A stretch of 64,000 nt of DNA from Winogradskyella sp. MH6 (GCF_022810765.1 NZ_CP094494.1:1054001-1118000), one strand, 5' to 3'; positions 9,361 to 18,660 are shown, counted from the first letter of the stretch. Made by a program: numbers and translations. Notes: generated by a model from the letters alone, not told the origin.

Positions 9361-10215
9361 ATGAGATACTTATTTATACTCGTCATGCTATTGGTATGCC
9401 AAATTTCAAGCACACAAGAAGATGATTTACTGAGTGAAATTGATACAGATTCTATTGGAGACCAATATGCAACAGCAGCTTTCAAAGGTCTTAAAATTGT
9501 CAACTTTGAATCTACTAAACTTGTTGCAAAAAAGGAACTAACCTTCATTGTTTCGCACAGATTTGGTAGCATCGAAAATGGATTTGATAGTTTTTTTGGA
9601 CTAGATGATGCCGTTACAAGATTAAACTTTGTTTATGGTATAACAGATGCTATAAATATTGGTGTATCTCGTAGCTCATTTCAAAAAATTTATGAAGCTT
9701 CAGCTAAATACAGACTAGTAAGACAAAAAGAAAATGGTTTCCCATTTACCATTGTTGCCTATAATTCAATTTTAATAAATACCGCATTAGAAAAAGAAAA
9801 TTTACCAAAGTTAGAATTTAAGGATCGTCTTGGATATACAGCGCAGTTGCTTATATCCAAAAAAGTAAGTTCAAAATTGTCATTAGAAGTGGCTCCAACA
9901 TTTTTTCATGACAATTTTGTGGCTTATGACGAACAACACAACTCACAATACGCTATTGGTTTTGGAGGACGACAAAAATTAGGCAAACGTTGGTCTATAA
10001 ACCTAGATTATGGGTGGCATTTAAACAGAGCTGATGGTTCGCCTTTTAAAAATCCGCTTTCCATTGGTTTTGATTTAGAAACTGGCGGACATGTGTTTCA
10101 GATGCACTTCTCTAACGCACAAGCTATGAATACCAATGGATTTCTTGGTCAAGCCACAGGCGATTGGAGTGATGGTAACATCTATTTTGGGTTTAACTTA
10201 AGTCGTGTATTTTAA
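9361..10215 (+). CDS. DUF5777-family outer-membrane beta-barrel protein
   Basis: 284 residues with a signal peptide (about 1-19) and alternating beta-strand pattern throughout, with VAKKELTFIVSHRFGSIENG, DAVTRLNFVYGITDAINIGV and YAIGFGGRQKLGKRWSINLD. This matches the DUF5777 barrel proteins that in Flavobacteriia sit next to a small heme lipoprotein and a YceI protein, as here. The stop overlaps the upstream region of the heme protein gene, whose start is 13 bases beyond. The role is unknown; linkage suggests an envelope redox or transport function. Confidence 0.82.
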   Translation: MRYLFILVMLLVCQISSTQEDDLLSEIDTDSIGDQYATAAFKGLKIVNFESTKLVAKKELTFIVSHRFGSIENGFDSFFGLDDAVTRLNFVYGITDAINIGVSRSSFQKIYEASAKYRLVRQKENGFPFTIVAYNSILINTALEKENLPKLEFKDRLGYTAQLLISKKVSSKLSLEVAPTFFHDNFVAYDEQHNSQYAIGFGGRQKLGKRWSINLDYGWHLNRADGSPFKNPLSIGFDLETGGHVFQMHFSNAQAMNTNGFLGQATGDWSDGNIYFGFNLSRVF

Positions 10216-10228
10216 AAAAATAGTAATC

Positions 10229-10591
10229 ATGAAGTTTAAATACCTCTTATATTTTGCAAGTTTATTCTGCTTTACGAACTGTTCGTATAACAGCGAAGAT
10301 GACTTAACAGAAGATGTCATTGTTGAAGAATTTGTAACCTACGAAGGCAATATAAAATCTATAATTGACACCAATTGTATTTCATGCCATAGTAGTCCTC
10401 CAATCAATGGAGCTCCAATGCCATTAATAACTTATGACAATGTAAAAAATGCTGTAGAAAACAGAGATTTAATCGGCCGTATTTCTACCACAGATGCAGG
10501 CTTTGTAATGCCTTTTGGAGGACCAAGATTACCGCAAAACTTAATAGATCTTGTTATTCAATGGGAACAGGAAGGTTTGTTAGAAAACTAA
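10229..10591 (+). CDS. Small c-type cytochrome-like lipoprotein
   Basis: 120 residues from ATG 10229, chosen because it gives a proper lipoprotein signal (MKFKYLLYFASLFCFTNC, lipidated Cys18). A single heme c attachment site CISCH occurs near residue 50, and a later MPFGG near residue 93 (MPLI near 67 is less likely) can provide the axial Met. It is shorter than typical cytochromes c and resembles the cytochrome domains of Planctomycete/Bacteroidota type. It lies between the DUF5777 barrel and YceI genes, with short gaps, and is probably co-transcribed with them. Confidence 0.85.
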   Translation: MKFKYLLYFASLFCFTNCSYNSEDDLTEDVIVEEFVTYEGNIKSIIDTNCISCHSSPPINGAPMPLITYDNVKNAVENRDLIGRISTTDAGFVMPFGGPRLPQNLIDLVIQWEQEGLLEN

Positions 10592-10602
10592 AATAATACG
10601 TT

Positions 10603-11151
10603 ATGAAAAATGTCATATTATTAGCGCTATTCTCAATAAGCATAAGTGCAGTCGCTCAAAGCAAATACCTTACCAAAACTGGTCAATTAAATTTTGAAGC
10701 ATCTATACCTTCTTTTGAAGAAGTTGCCGCAAAAAACAACGCTGTTACTGCAATTTTAAATACTGAAAATGGAGAATTTGCAGCCTTAGCTTTAGTAAAA
10801 GGGTTCAGATTTAAAAATGCTTTAATGGAAGAGCACTTTAATGAAAATTATGCCGAATCCGATGAGTATCCAAAAGCAACTTTTAAAGGAAAAATAGATG
10901 GTTTTGATTTTGATGATTTAGGTAAAAAAGAAAGCAAAGCTTCAATTGATGGTTCATTAACATTTCATGGAGTCACAAAACAAATTGAAGGCATTCCTTT
11001 GACTCTAAAAAAGGAAGACAATAAAATTATAATTTCAGGTAATTTCAAGGTTTTGGTATCAGACTTTGATATTGAAATCCCAAAAATTGTTGCCAACAAA
11101 TTATCTAACGAAGTTGATATAAATTTTAGGTTTGAATTGGTTAAAAAATAG
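10603..11151 (+). CDS. YceI-family periplasmic lipid-binding protein
   Basis: 182 residues with a signal peptide (about 1-18, ISISAVAQ). The lipocalin-like YceI fold is recognisable in TGQLNFEASIPSFEEVAAKN, MEEHFNENYAESDEYPKATF and IDGSLTFHGVTKQIEGIPL. Members bind polyisoprenoid or quinone-like lipids in the periplasm. It is the last gene of the DUF5777 - cytochrome - YceI cluster and is followed after 20 bases by a strong hairpin terminator. Confidence 0.93.
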   Translation: MKNVILLALFSISISAVAQSKYLTKTGQLNFEASIPSFEEVAAKNNAVTAILNTENGEFAALALVKGFRFKNALMEEHFNENYAESDEYPKATFKGKIDGFDFDDLGKKESKASIDGSLTFHGVTKQIEGIPLTLKKEDNKIIISGNFKVLVSDFDIEIPKIVANKLSNEVDINFRFELVKK

Positions 11152-11171
11152 AATTCTATTCTAAAAACAAA

Positions 11172-11200
11172 AGCGCTAGTACTAACTAGCGCTTTTTTTG
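11172..11200 (+). terminator. Rho-independent terminator after the YceI gene
   Basis: Perfect 9-bp stem AGCGCTAGT / ACTAGCGCT with loop ACTA, followed by seven T. It ends the plus-strand cluster and marks the left boundary of the minus-strand island. Confidence 0.9.
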
Positions 11201-11206
11201 TTACCA

Positions 11207-11914
11207 TTATCTAGAATAAACAATATTAATTTCATCATCATATTGCTCTATAATATGAGCACCAAGATTTAGCCAACGTTCAGCACGATCCAAAACCCAA
11301 GCATCAGAACTCACTACTATGTGGTTACTTTCAGCTAAAAGTTTATCAGGATTATGATCTAATATAATTTCCCAGTTAAAACTATGCTCCTCTGCTAATT
11401 CTCTGAGTAAAGTCTTCAGTCGTCCACTATTAGAAACAGGTTGATCAAAAACCCAAGTTACAGGATTGTCTTTGAGAAGATTTCCAACTATTAGCAATGC
11501 CTTTTCGGTTTGTTGAACACGTTTGTAAGTACCGTGTACACCAGACAAATCGCGATAAGCGTTGTCTAAACCTTTAAACAAATAAGCTTCTGATAATGCA
11601 CTTTCTAAAATGATGAGTAGATTAAAACCATCAATAATTATAGGCTCTTTACCTATGTTTTCAAAAGGAACACAAGTAATCTTTCTTTGTTCAATTTGTT
11701 GCTCTGAAGCACTCATGCCTTGTACCGCTTGTTGTTGTCTAACGTTGAGTCTATGTCTATTACCAACCAACTGTAAAGATGATTTTTCGGCATAACCTCT
11801 CGATAGTAAATAATGCATATCAATAACCGCTTCTTTTAGTTTCTGCTGAATTTTATCAGAACCAAAAAGTTGGTCGTCATTGCTATTTTTTCCTCGGTTA
11901 CGTTGGTTGGGCAT
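11207..11914 (-). CDS. DUF434 protein, possible PIN/NYN-like nuclease fold
   Basis: 235 residues. The N-terminal part (about 20-65, LKEAVIDMHYLLSRGYAEKS, VGNRHRLNVRQQQAVQGMSA) matches the DUF434 family. The rest has acidic residues spaced as in PIN/NYN-type nucleases: IIIDGFNLLI near 91, WVFDQPVSN near 155, IILDHNPD near 184 and VVSSDAWVLDRA near 202. I infer, without proof, a metal-dependent RNase fold. The gene ends 6 bases past the terminator of the host cluster, convergent with it, and stands last in the minus-strand island, downstream of two tRNA-like elements. Confidence 0.65.
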   Translation of the reverse strand: MPNQRNRGKNSNDDQLFGSDKIQQKLKEAVIDMHYLLSRGYAEKSSLQLVGNRHRLNVRQQQAVQGMSASEQQIEQRKITCVPFENIGKEPIIIDGFNLLIILESALSEAYLFKGLDNAYRDLSGVHGTYKRVQQTEKALLIVGNLLKDNPVTWVFDQPVSNSGRLKTLLRELAEEHSFNWEIILDHNPDKLLAESNHIVVSSDAWVLDRAERWLNLGAHIIEQYDDEINIVYSR

Positions 11915-11935
11915 TTACTTTTATAAAATATGGAA

Positions 11936-12010
11936 AAGCGTGCAAGTAGGACTCGAACCTACATCTCCGATTTGGCTCGTTTGTTTTTCCAATTAAACTA
12001 TTACACGCTT
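11936..12010 (-). tRNA. tRNA-like element, Gly(GCC)-like, with extended acceptor stem
   Basis: Minus-strand cloverleaf parts: T-arm GTAGG-TTCGAGT-CCTAC, D-stem GTTT/AAAC, and an acceptor helix that pairs over 10 bp (AAGCGTGTAA with TTGCACGCTT) instead of 7. The anticodon arm is short: only CGA/TCG can pair around GCCAAA, so the stem has lost pairs and the loop has 6 bases, with GCC (Gly) where an anticodon would be. It is either a decayed tRNA-Gly or a tRNA-like RNA that no longer decodes. Confidence 0.6.
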
Positions 12011-12028
12011 TAATTTTAAATGATTAAA

Positions 12029-12106
12029 AGGAAAGTGAGCAAGATTCGAACTTGCGACCCCTTAGGTGTTGGCTAAGTGCTCTTCCAGCTGAGCTACCAC
12101 TTTCCT
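12029..12106 (-). tRNA. tRNA-like element, Val-like D and T arms, loop CCAACAC
   Basis: D-stem GCTC/GAGC, anticodon stem CTTAG/CTAAG, T-arm GCAAG-TTCGAAT-CTTGC are all perfect. The anticodon loop is CCAACAC: position 33 is C instead of the nearly invariant U, and the anticodon would be AAC (Val), which bacteria normally do not use. The acceptor helix pairs over 10 bp (AGGAAAGTGG with TCACTTTCCT, one G-U). It is separated from the preceding element by 18 bases. Confidence 0.65.
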
Positions 12107-12114
12107 ATATTGTT

Positions 12115-13475
12115 TTACCAATCTTCTATGGCATAATTTTTCAATAAGGTACCGACTAATATAGTATTTCCTTTTAATGCCTCAAAAATAGGATGCATTA
12201 TTCTAGCCGCACCATCAACAGAATCTAAAGGAGGAATATAGCCTTCTTCAAATTGTTTTTTTCTTAAATCTTCATTTGCCCCTGTTGATATCCAACCAAC
12301 ATCTACAGCATACATATAAACTGACATGTTTTCGTAAGCTTTACCTGAAGTTTTTGTAAGCATATTTAACGCAGCTTTTGTCATATTGGTATGCGGATGA
12401 AATATGGTTTTGTTAGTATAGCTAAACTGTCCTTCAGATGAGGTAACATTAATTATAAATCGTTTATTGAAACGAGATTTCTCTAGCAAAGGCGTAAACT
12501 CCTTAATCATAAAATAGGGTGAAATTTGATTAATCAAATTCACTTCTAAAAGCTCGTACATAGAAATTTCTTCTAGTTTAGAGTTCCAGCTGGTTTTAGT
12601 TCGGTTGTCTATAGGTTGTCCAAATCTATTAATTTCAAAATCTGAATTATGCGTTGTATTCTCCAAAAGTTTAGAATTTTGAAGTACAGAAATCGAATTT
12701 AATTTTAACTGTTTATTCGTATTATATTCTATAGCTAATTGCTCTTCCTTTGTTACGATTGGTAGATAGTAATTATCATCATATTTTATAGTTTGAGCAG
12801 CATTATTAACGAGAATATCTAAAGAGTCATATTTTGATTTGTAAAATGAAATAAATTTCTCTACCGCTTTTAAATTTCTTAAATCCAGACCATAGATATA
12901 TAAGTTGTCTTTAAAATACTATAATCCTTCTCCTTCATAAAATTATCTAGAGCAGAAGCAGGGAATCTTGTTGTTACGATAAGATTTGCATTAGAACGAA
13001 GCAACTTAAGTGCTGTAGCATAACCTACCTTAACGCGACCACCTGTGACAATAGCGTTTCTTCCCGTGAGGTCAAAAGTTTCAAAACGGCGTATGTAATT
13101 GGCTTCTGCACAACTAGGACACATACGAGCATAGTAGAAATGTACCTTATCATACAACTCATTACAAGAATAGCAGTTTCTAGATTTGTTGAGTTGTTTG
13201 TATATGGTTTCCTCTTCAGTCTTAATATCATCATACAGGGTTGTGTTAGCTAAAGCATTTTTTGCTATAACGGAATCTTTTAAAAGCGAAATATCTTGAG
13301 CTTTTAAACTGTAAGCGACCTCTTTGTTTTTAATCTTTTTTGAGGTCTTATACACCTTAGTTATTAACCCAGATAACAATTGATTATCTGGATTGTTATA
13401 AGGATCATCTTTTAAGACTTTAAGAACCTTAATACAATGATTCCACTCTTGCTCTGTGAAATTGTAATGTTTCAT
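12115..13475 (-). pseudogene. Zn-ribbon/short-chain dehydrogenase fusion, frameshifted
   Basis: The start ATG at 13475 gives MKHYNFTEQEW. The N-terminal ~120 residues are unfamiliar and end in a four-Cys ribbon (CYSC ... CPSC). A Rossmann SDR domain follows (GRNAIVTGGRVKVGYATAL). The frame closes with TAA near 12879, but an adjacent frame continues the SDR without loss: YGLDLRNLKAVEKF, then DILVNNAAQT (the SDR NNAG-like motif) and NVTSSEGQFSY, HTNMTKAALNM, to the stop at 12115. One frameshift near 12895-12910, in a run around ATTTTAAAG, explains everything. It may be a real mutation or a sequence error. If repaired, the product is about 450 residues and an NAD(P)-dependent oxidoreductase. It lies between tRNA elements in the RtcB island. 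Confidence 0.75.
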
Positions 13476-13491
13476 TTCTCTTTCTTTTAGT

Positions 13492-13562
13492 AGAACTAGC
13501 GAGACTCGAACTCGCATCTCCGACTTGAGAGGTCGGTACTTTTCCAATTAAGCTATAGTTCT
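13492..13562 (-). tRNA. tRNA-Glu(CTC)
   Basis: Complete cloverleaf: acceptor AGAACTA/TAGTTCT, D-stem GCTT/AAGT, anticodon arm CCGAC-CTCTCAA-GTCGG with U33 and anticodon CTC, T-arm GCGAG-TTCGAGT-CTCGC. It lies 16 bases upstream of the SDR gene start on the same strand. Confidence 0.88.
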
Positions 13563-13565
13563 TTA

Positions 13566-13639
13566 GGTGGAATAGATGTGATTTGCACCCACATCTTAAG
13601 TCTAGCTAACAAAAGCATTTCTCTATTTATGCTACTATC
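13566..13639 (-). tRNA. Degenerate tRNA-like element
   Basis: A recognisable D-arm (GCAT...ATGC) and a T-arm-like hairpin (ATGTG ... CACAT) with an abnormal loop (GGTGCAAAT) lie between imperfect ends (GGATAG / CTATTCC). No credible anticodon stem forms. Read as a decayed tRNA between the 13645 gene and tRNA-Glu. Confidence 0.4.
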
Positions 13640-13644
13640 CCAAT

Positions 13645-14340
13645 CTAATTTATAAAAGGTTCTAAAAACCCAATTAATTTACCGTCTGTTTTAGACCATC
13701 TCATACCATGACCACTTTCTACTCTAATTTCAAAAACAATATCATGTTTATAATGATAAAATGTATTCCACCAAGTATAATTATTTATCATGTTTGCAAT
13801 GATGCTTTTTACAGTCTCTACTTTTGCTAGTGGTGAACCTTTAACATTTCCCCAAAAATTATCTTCAGAGCGTTCTGTATGTTTTTCCCAAGCTCGTACA
13901 CCAACACTTATTTGATTATTAAATGGTTTTAAAGCATTGTTAAGCATGCTTTTTTTACTCATTGGCAAACCTTTAGCGTTTTTAATAGTTGCTGGCGTTT
14001 GCCGTTGTCCCATAATTAAAAGGATATGCTCAAAAGGGGCGTTTTGGATACCGCTACTTAGTGCCTCTTTGTTAAGCAATGTATTGGCAAAACTATTGGC
14101 TTCTAGTCTTGAAATAATTGTTTTAAAACTAGAAAAAGGCACATCCAACTGAGGTGTCACTTCTTCAACAAACAAAGGTTTTTGTCTGTTTTGAGGCAAA
14201 CCGTTTTTATGAAAGGCTAAACAATTATAAGAAAAAGCATAGAGGTTGTCTTCTTCAAAAAAAGCACCATTATTTTTCAACCAACTTTCCGAAAAAAATG
14301 ATTTAGAATCTAATAGTAATTGAGTTAGTCTGTTTAACAC
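13645..14340 (-). CDS. Unknown protein translationally linked to RtcB
   Basis: 231 residues, 12 bases after the rtcB stop on the same strand, so almost certainly in its operon. I do not recognise the family. Features: no signal peptide or membrane segment, a basic middle (GLPMSKKSMLNNALKPFNNQ), a tryptophan-rich stretch NNYTWWNTFYHYKHDIVFEI, and a compact C-terminus ESGHGMRWSKTDGKLIGFLE. The H-G-M-R-W and K-T-D-G-K residues could be catalytic or RNA-binding, but nothing proves this. Association with an RNA ligase makes an RNA-end or tRNA role plausible. Confidence 0.8.
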   Translation of the reverse strand: MLNRLTQLLLDSKSFFSESWLKNNGAFFEEDNLYAFSYNCLAFHKNGLPQNRQKPLFVEEVTPQLDVPFSSFKTIISRLEANSFANTLLNKEALSSGIQNAPFEHILLIMGQRQTPATIKNAKGLPMSKKSMLNNALKPFNNQISVGVRAWEKHTERSEDNFWGNVKGSPLAKVETVKSIIANMINNYTWWNTFYHYKHDIVFEIRVESGHGMRWSKTDGKLIGFLEPFIN

Positions 14341-14352
14341 CTCTTTTCCTTT

Positions 14353-15762
<1,410 letters not shown>

Positions 15763-15774
15763 TTAATTACACTA

Positions 15775-15810
15775 CAAATATTATAGCATATTACGCAATG
15801 TTTTTGCGTA
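15775..15810 (-). promoter_or_regulatory. rtcB promoter with palindromic operator, copy 1
   Basis: Palindrome TACGCAA-tgttt-TTGCGTA at 15792-15810. On the minus strand its downstream arm TTGCGTA is followed by exactly 10 bases and then ATATTTG (15775-15781), a near match to the Bacteroidota TAnnTTTG box. The palindrome therefore overlaps the -33 region, as an operator would. It is one of four copies in the island. Confidence 0.8.
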
Positions 15811-15815
15811 GAAAT

Positions 15816-16697
15816 TCAAATATTTCTATTCCCAAAAAATTCAATTAGATACTTACTATCCTTTTCTATTTTTGGTTTTGCTTCTAATAACTTTTCAAAA
15901 TCATTTAAATATTTACTTAATAGGCGTATAGTCTCATACATTACTGTAGATCTTCTTTGTAAGTCATGTCTATTTTTATACAAATCACCAAACTGAAAGA
16001 CAGAGAAAAAGGTTGGGTGTGTGTCAAGTGAAAATCTCTGATAGTCTTTCTTCTCCTCATTATGATTTTTAATAGCTCGATTATACATCTCTTTCCATGA
16101 GATATAAAGCACCTTGTTTTTTCTAATGGTTAATTGCCATATATTTTTAGAAATGTATTTACGTATCGACTTTTCGTTTTTAATAAATAAATATGATTTT
16201 TCAATTTCAGCTTTTAGTCGTTTTATTTCTTCCATATCTTTCATAACAACCTCAAACCCTTTGCTTTTTTTAAGTAGAGGATTTTTATGAAGCATTTTTC
16301 TTCTTTGATTTAAAGAAGTAATCCTCCAAATATTCTCAAGTAATAAGAATTCTTCATTTGACCAGTCACTTATGTATAAGTGATTAAAAAAACAATAGTT
16401 TTCAAACAGAGACCTATAAACACTTGATATTGATTGTATATCAATATATGGTTTATCTGATTTGCTATTATTCTGAAAAAATTCTCCTTCTGATAGTTTT
16501 AAAACTGATTTAGCCTTCATCAATGACATTTGAAGCATCATGTTTGGAAACTTGTTTACGCTATTATTGAAGTGCTCATGAACATAAACAAATCCAATTT
16601 CAATTAAATCTTTTAAAACCAACTTCTGAAAGTCATAGTTTTCTAATAAATCTTCATACTTTAAGTATAAAGTCTTCAAAAATTCTTCTTTCTTCAT
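15816..16697 (-). CDS. Unknown cytosolic helical protein between slipin and rtcB
   Basis: 293 residues, charged and predicted mostly helical, without signal peptide or membrane helices. The segment ISSVYRSLFENYCFFNHLYI followed by long Lys/Glu-rich helices is reminiscent of DUF5677-type proteins, but I would not assign it on this alone. It starts 57 bases after the slipin stop, on the same strand, and its stop lies immediately upstream of the rtcB operator, so it probably belongs to the slipin transcript and not to rtcB. Confidence 0.7.
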   Translation of the reverse strand: MKKEEFLKTLYLKYEDLLENYDFQKLVLKDLIEIGFVYVHEHFNNSVNKFPNMMLQMSLMKAKSVLKLSEGEFFQNNSKSDKPYIDIQSISSVYRSLFENYCFFNHLYISDWSNEEFLLLENIWRITSLNQRRKMLHKNPLLKKSKGFEVVMKDMEEIKRLKAEIEKSYLFIKNEKSIRKYISKNIWQLTIRKNKVLYISWKEMYNRAIKNHNEEKKDYQRFSLDTHPTFFSVFQFGDLYKNRHDLQRRSTVMYETIRLLSKYLNDFEKLLEAKPKIEKDSKYLIEFFGNRNI

Positions 16698-16754
16698 TGT
16701 TCATGTTCTTTTTATTTAGAATAAGCCCAGACTCATGAAGCCTGGGTTATTTAA

Positions 16755-17855
16755 CTACTTATTCACCGAAAAAATATCCTTTAATTGTTCAATCACGTTT
16801 CCATTTCCGGCAACGGTGATTTCTCCAATTTTATCGGCAATTTTCTCTACGTATTCCATTTCTTTCAATTTAAACAACATGCTGTTGTCTTCCATTAATT
16901 TTGCAGTATTTAACAAGCTACGTGTAGAGGCTGTTTCTTCGCGTCTTGTCACCACATTAGCCTGAGCTTTTTTATGAGCAATCAATACTTGGTTCATGAT
17001 ATCTTTCATATCACCTGGTAAGATGACGTCTCTAATACCTGTATGCAATACGTTTACACCTAATTTGTTGGCTTGTGCTTTAACATCGTTAAAAACGGCT
17101 TTAGCAATAGTTTCTTTTTGCTCTAACAATTCATCTAACGTGTAGGCACCAACAAAGGCTCTCAATGCTAACTGTAAGATAATGTACAATTGTTTTTCGT
17201 AATCTTTATTTTGCATCAATACGGTCTCAATATTTGCGACTTTGTATTGTGCATAAAAGTTAATACGAACGTTTGCTTTGTCTTTAGTTAGCAATTCTTG
17301 ACCAGCAATTTCTAATTGTAATTGGCGCATATCGGCTTTTGCGATTTTAATAGTTTGGTCATTTCTCCAGAAATGGTATGTACCGTGTTCCAAGATTTTT
17401 TCAAACTTATCATCTACAATCATAATCGCTTTTTCGAAAGCAGCAACTTCAAATGTTCTGATGTACTGGCGTAATTCTGGCTTACTGTAAATTGCTTTTT
17501 CAATGTCTTCTGTAATTTCGATTTTGCTTAAATCTGCTGTTACAAATTTATAATCGATCAAGCTGTTCCAGTACGTGTAACGACCAGCAGTTAACACCTG
17601 TTTAAAGTTACCATTTTCGTAAACCAAAACAATCTCATTATCCTTAACCTCAATAACGGTTAATAGTGCTGCTAAAGCCTGATCTTTAAGTAAGATCTCT
17701 AAGGCTCTTGGTGCATTAAATGGTTGAGATAAGCTGTATTTTGCAACTTGCTCTCTAAAGTTTATCCAGTGTTTTCCCTCAGTAATTACACGAGTGTAGT
17801 TACCGTTTTTGAATACTAGACCGACCATACCTGCATGAATTCTTACTCTTTTCAT
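16755..17855 (-). CDS. Slipin-like SPFH (band-7) protein
   Basis: 366 residues. Residues about 150-300 form the SPFH domain (MRQLQLEIAGQELLTKDKAN, RINFYAQYKVANIETVLMQ, LRAFVGAYTLDELLEQKE, GVNVLHTGIRDVILPGDMKD). The N-terminal half contains three related short units (GLVFKNGNYTRVITEGKHW, IVLVYENGNFKQVLTAGRY, KFEKILEHGTYHFW), instead of a classic membrane hairpin. Slipins of this kind are repeatedly found next to RtcB in bacterial RNA-repair neighbourhoods, where they may form ring scaffolds for the ligase; that role is inferred. The leader carries a hairpin (17874-17902) and a start region shared with the TPR gene at 25773. Confidence 0.93.
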   Translation of the reverse strand: MKRVRIHAGMVGLVFKNGNYTRVITEGKHWINFREQVAKYSLSQPFNAPRALEILLKDQALAALLTVIEVKDNEIVLVYENGNFKQVLTAGRYTYWNSLIDYKFVTADLSKIEITEDIEKAIYSKPELRQYIRTFEVAAFEKAIMIVDDKFEKILEHGTYHFWRNDQTIKIAKADMRQLQLEIAGQELLTKDKANVRINFYAQYKVANIETVLMQNKDYEKQLYIILQLALRAFVGAYTLDELLEQKETIAKAVFNDVKAQANKLGVNVLHTGIRDVILPGDMKDIMNQVLIAHKKAQANVVTRREETASTRSLLNTAKLMEDNSMLFKLKEMEYVEKIADKIGEITVAGNGNVIEQLKDIFSVNK

Positions 17856-17873
17856 GATTTCTAATTATTATGT

Positions 17874-17902
17874 TCTGATTGGATCTTTTTTTTAAATCAG
17901 AA
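17874..17902 (-). promoter_or_regulatory. Leader hairpin upstream of the slipin gene
   Basis: Inverted repeat TTCTGATT ... AATCAGAA with a T/A-rich loop, ending about 18 bases before the slipin ATG. The bases directly before the ATG (AATAATTAGAAATC) are identical to those before the TPR gene at 25773, which has a similar hairpin. It could modulate translation or RNA stability. Confidence 0.5.
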
Positions 17903-18261
17903 CGGTTAAACATTTATAATAGAACTTTCTATGTTGAAAGTGACTATTTTTTGTAAAACAAAGTGAAAGAAAACCATCCTTTTAACTACGGAAATACAAC
18001 CGATTAGAAGTGTTTTTTAGCATTGTTTAATAGATGATTAATCAACCTTTAGATATGACAATTCAAATCTTTTGTTTGAAAAATGAATCTTTAAAAGATC
18101 ACTCAAAACAGCTTAAAATACATGTGTATTTCAAAGTGTTGTCCAGACTGCGCAAGCAACAGGTTGCCATTACCAGTTTTTATTCACTTTGTTTTTGCCA
18201 TTTAAAGTGCGACACACTTGGTGATCTATTTTTACAAGTGACCTTCTTGGTTTAACAAAGA
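17903..18261. other. Intergenic stretch without recognised gene
   Basis: About 360 bases between the slipin leader and the tRNA-like cluster. An open frame of 73 codons on the plus strand (18034-18255) shows no start context or familiar residues, and I regard it as chance. The stretch presumably holds the slipin promoter, but I see no clear copy of the island palindrome. Confidence 0.5.
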
Positions 18262-18327
18262 TGGATTTTCAGTCCATTGTTAACCTACGTTAAAAGCGTA
18301 GTGCTCTACCGTTGAGCTACAAATCCC
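18262..18327 (-). tRNA. Truncated tRNA-Lys(TTT)-like element
   Basis: The 5' part is canonical: GGGATTT, D-arm GCTC/GAGC, anticodon arm CTACG-CTTTTAA-CGTAG with anticodon TTT. The 3' part does not form a normal T-arm: ATGGA-CTGAAAA-TCCAT occupies its place with an abnormal loop, and no AAATCCC strand follows it. GAAAATCC could pair with the 5' end only by deleting the T-arm. A decayed or rearranged tRNA. Confidence 0.55.
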
Positions 18328-18398
18328 ATTTGGTGGATTTGACCGGAATCGAACCGATACTTATCTATTGTTCTAACCTACTGAACTATCTCAAATGG
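18326..18398 (-). tRNA. tRNA-like element lacking an anticodon arm, CCA encoded
   Basis: D-stem GTTC/GAAC and T-arm ATCGG-TTCGATT-CCGGT are intact, but only 11 bases separate them, where about 22 are needed, so no anticodon stem-loop exists. The 3' strand CAAATCC is followed by ACCA, an encoded CCA end that the array tRNAs lack; the matching 5' strand should read GGATTTG but reads CCATTTG. Confidence 0.55.
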
Positions 18399-18470
18399 AT
18401 TGAGAGTGGGAATCGAACCCACGACCTATAGAGTCGAGATTATTTATTTGGTCAAATAATCGAAAACCTT
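18399..18470 (-). tRNA. tRNA fragment: T-arm and 3' acceptor strand
   Basis: A perfect T-arm GTGGG-TTCGATT-CCCAC followed by TCTCAAT. The 5' half is replaced by a hairpin (GATTATTT/AAATAATC). A possible displaced 5' half, GTTGAGTG with a D-loop-like TTCGGTATAGCA, lies about 70 bases further upstream on the minus strand (near 18530-18555). Amino-acid identity unknown. Confidence 0.4.
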
Positions 18471-18562
18471 CAAGTCAAGTTGCATACAAAAACCTCATAC
18501 TACAAAGCAAGGATTTGTACAATGGTGCTATACCGAAACACTCAACAAGACTTGCTTGATGT

Positions 18563-18646
18563 GGAAGTAGTAGGACTCGAACCTACACGTTCATTTAAGA
18601 AACCAGATTTACAGTCTGGCGAGCCAACCAATTACTCAATACTTCC
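18563..18646 (-). tRNA. tRNA-Tyr(GTA), second copy
   Basis: Class II tRNA: acceptor GGAAGTA/TACTTCC, D-stem GAGT...GCTC, anticodon arm CCAGA-CTGTAAA-TCTGG with GTA, variable arm of about 16 bases, T-arm GTAGG-TTCGAGT-CCTAC. Nearly identical to the tRNA-Tyr at 21405-21486 except in the variable arm. It stands just downstream of the large RNA. Confidence 0.88.
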
Positions 18647-18660
18647 GACTTAATATTTTA

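Noticed and set aside
12029..12106. Confident tRNA-Val(AAC)
   Set aside because: C33 and a 10-bp acceptor make a normal decoding tRNA doubtful; reported as tRNA-like.
18034..18255. 73-codon plus-strand frame
   Set aside because: Opposite to all neighbours, no ribosome site, no coding character, and it abuts tRNA-like elements.
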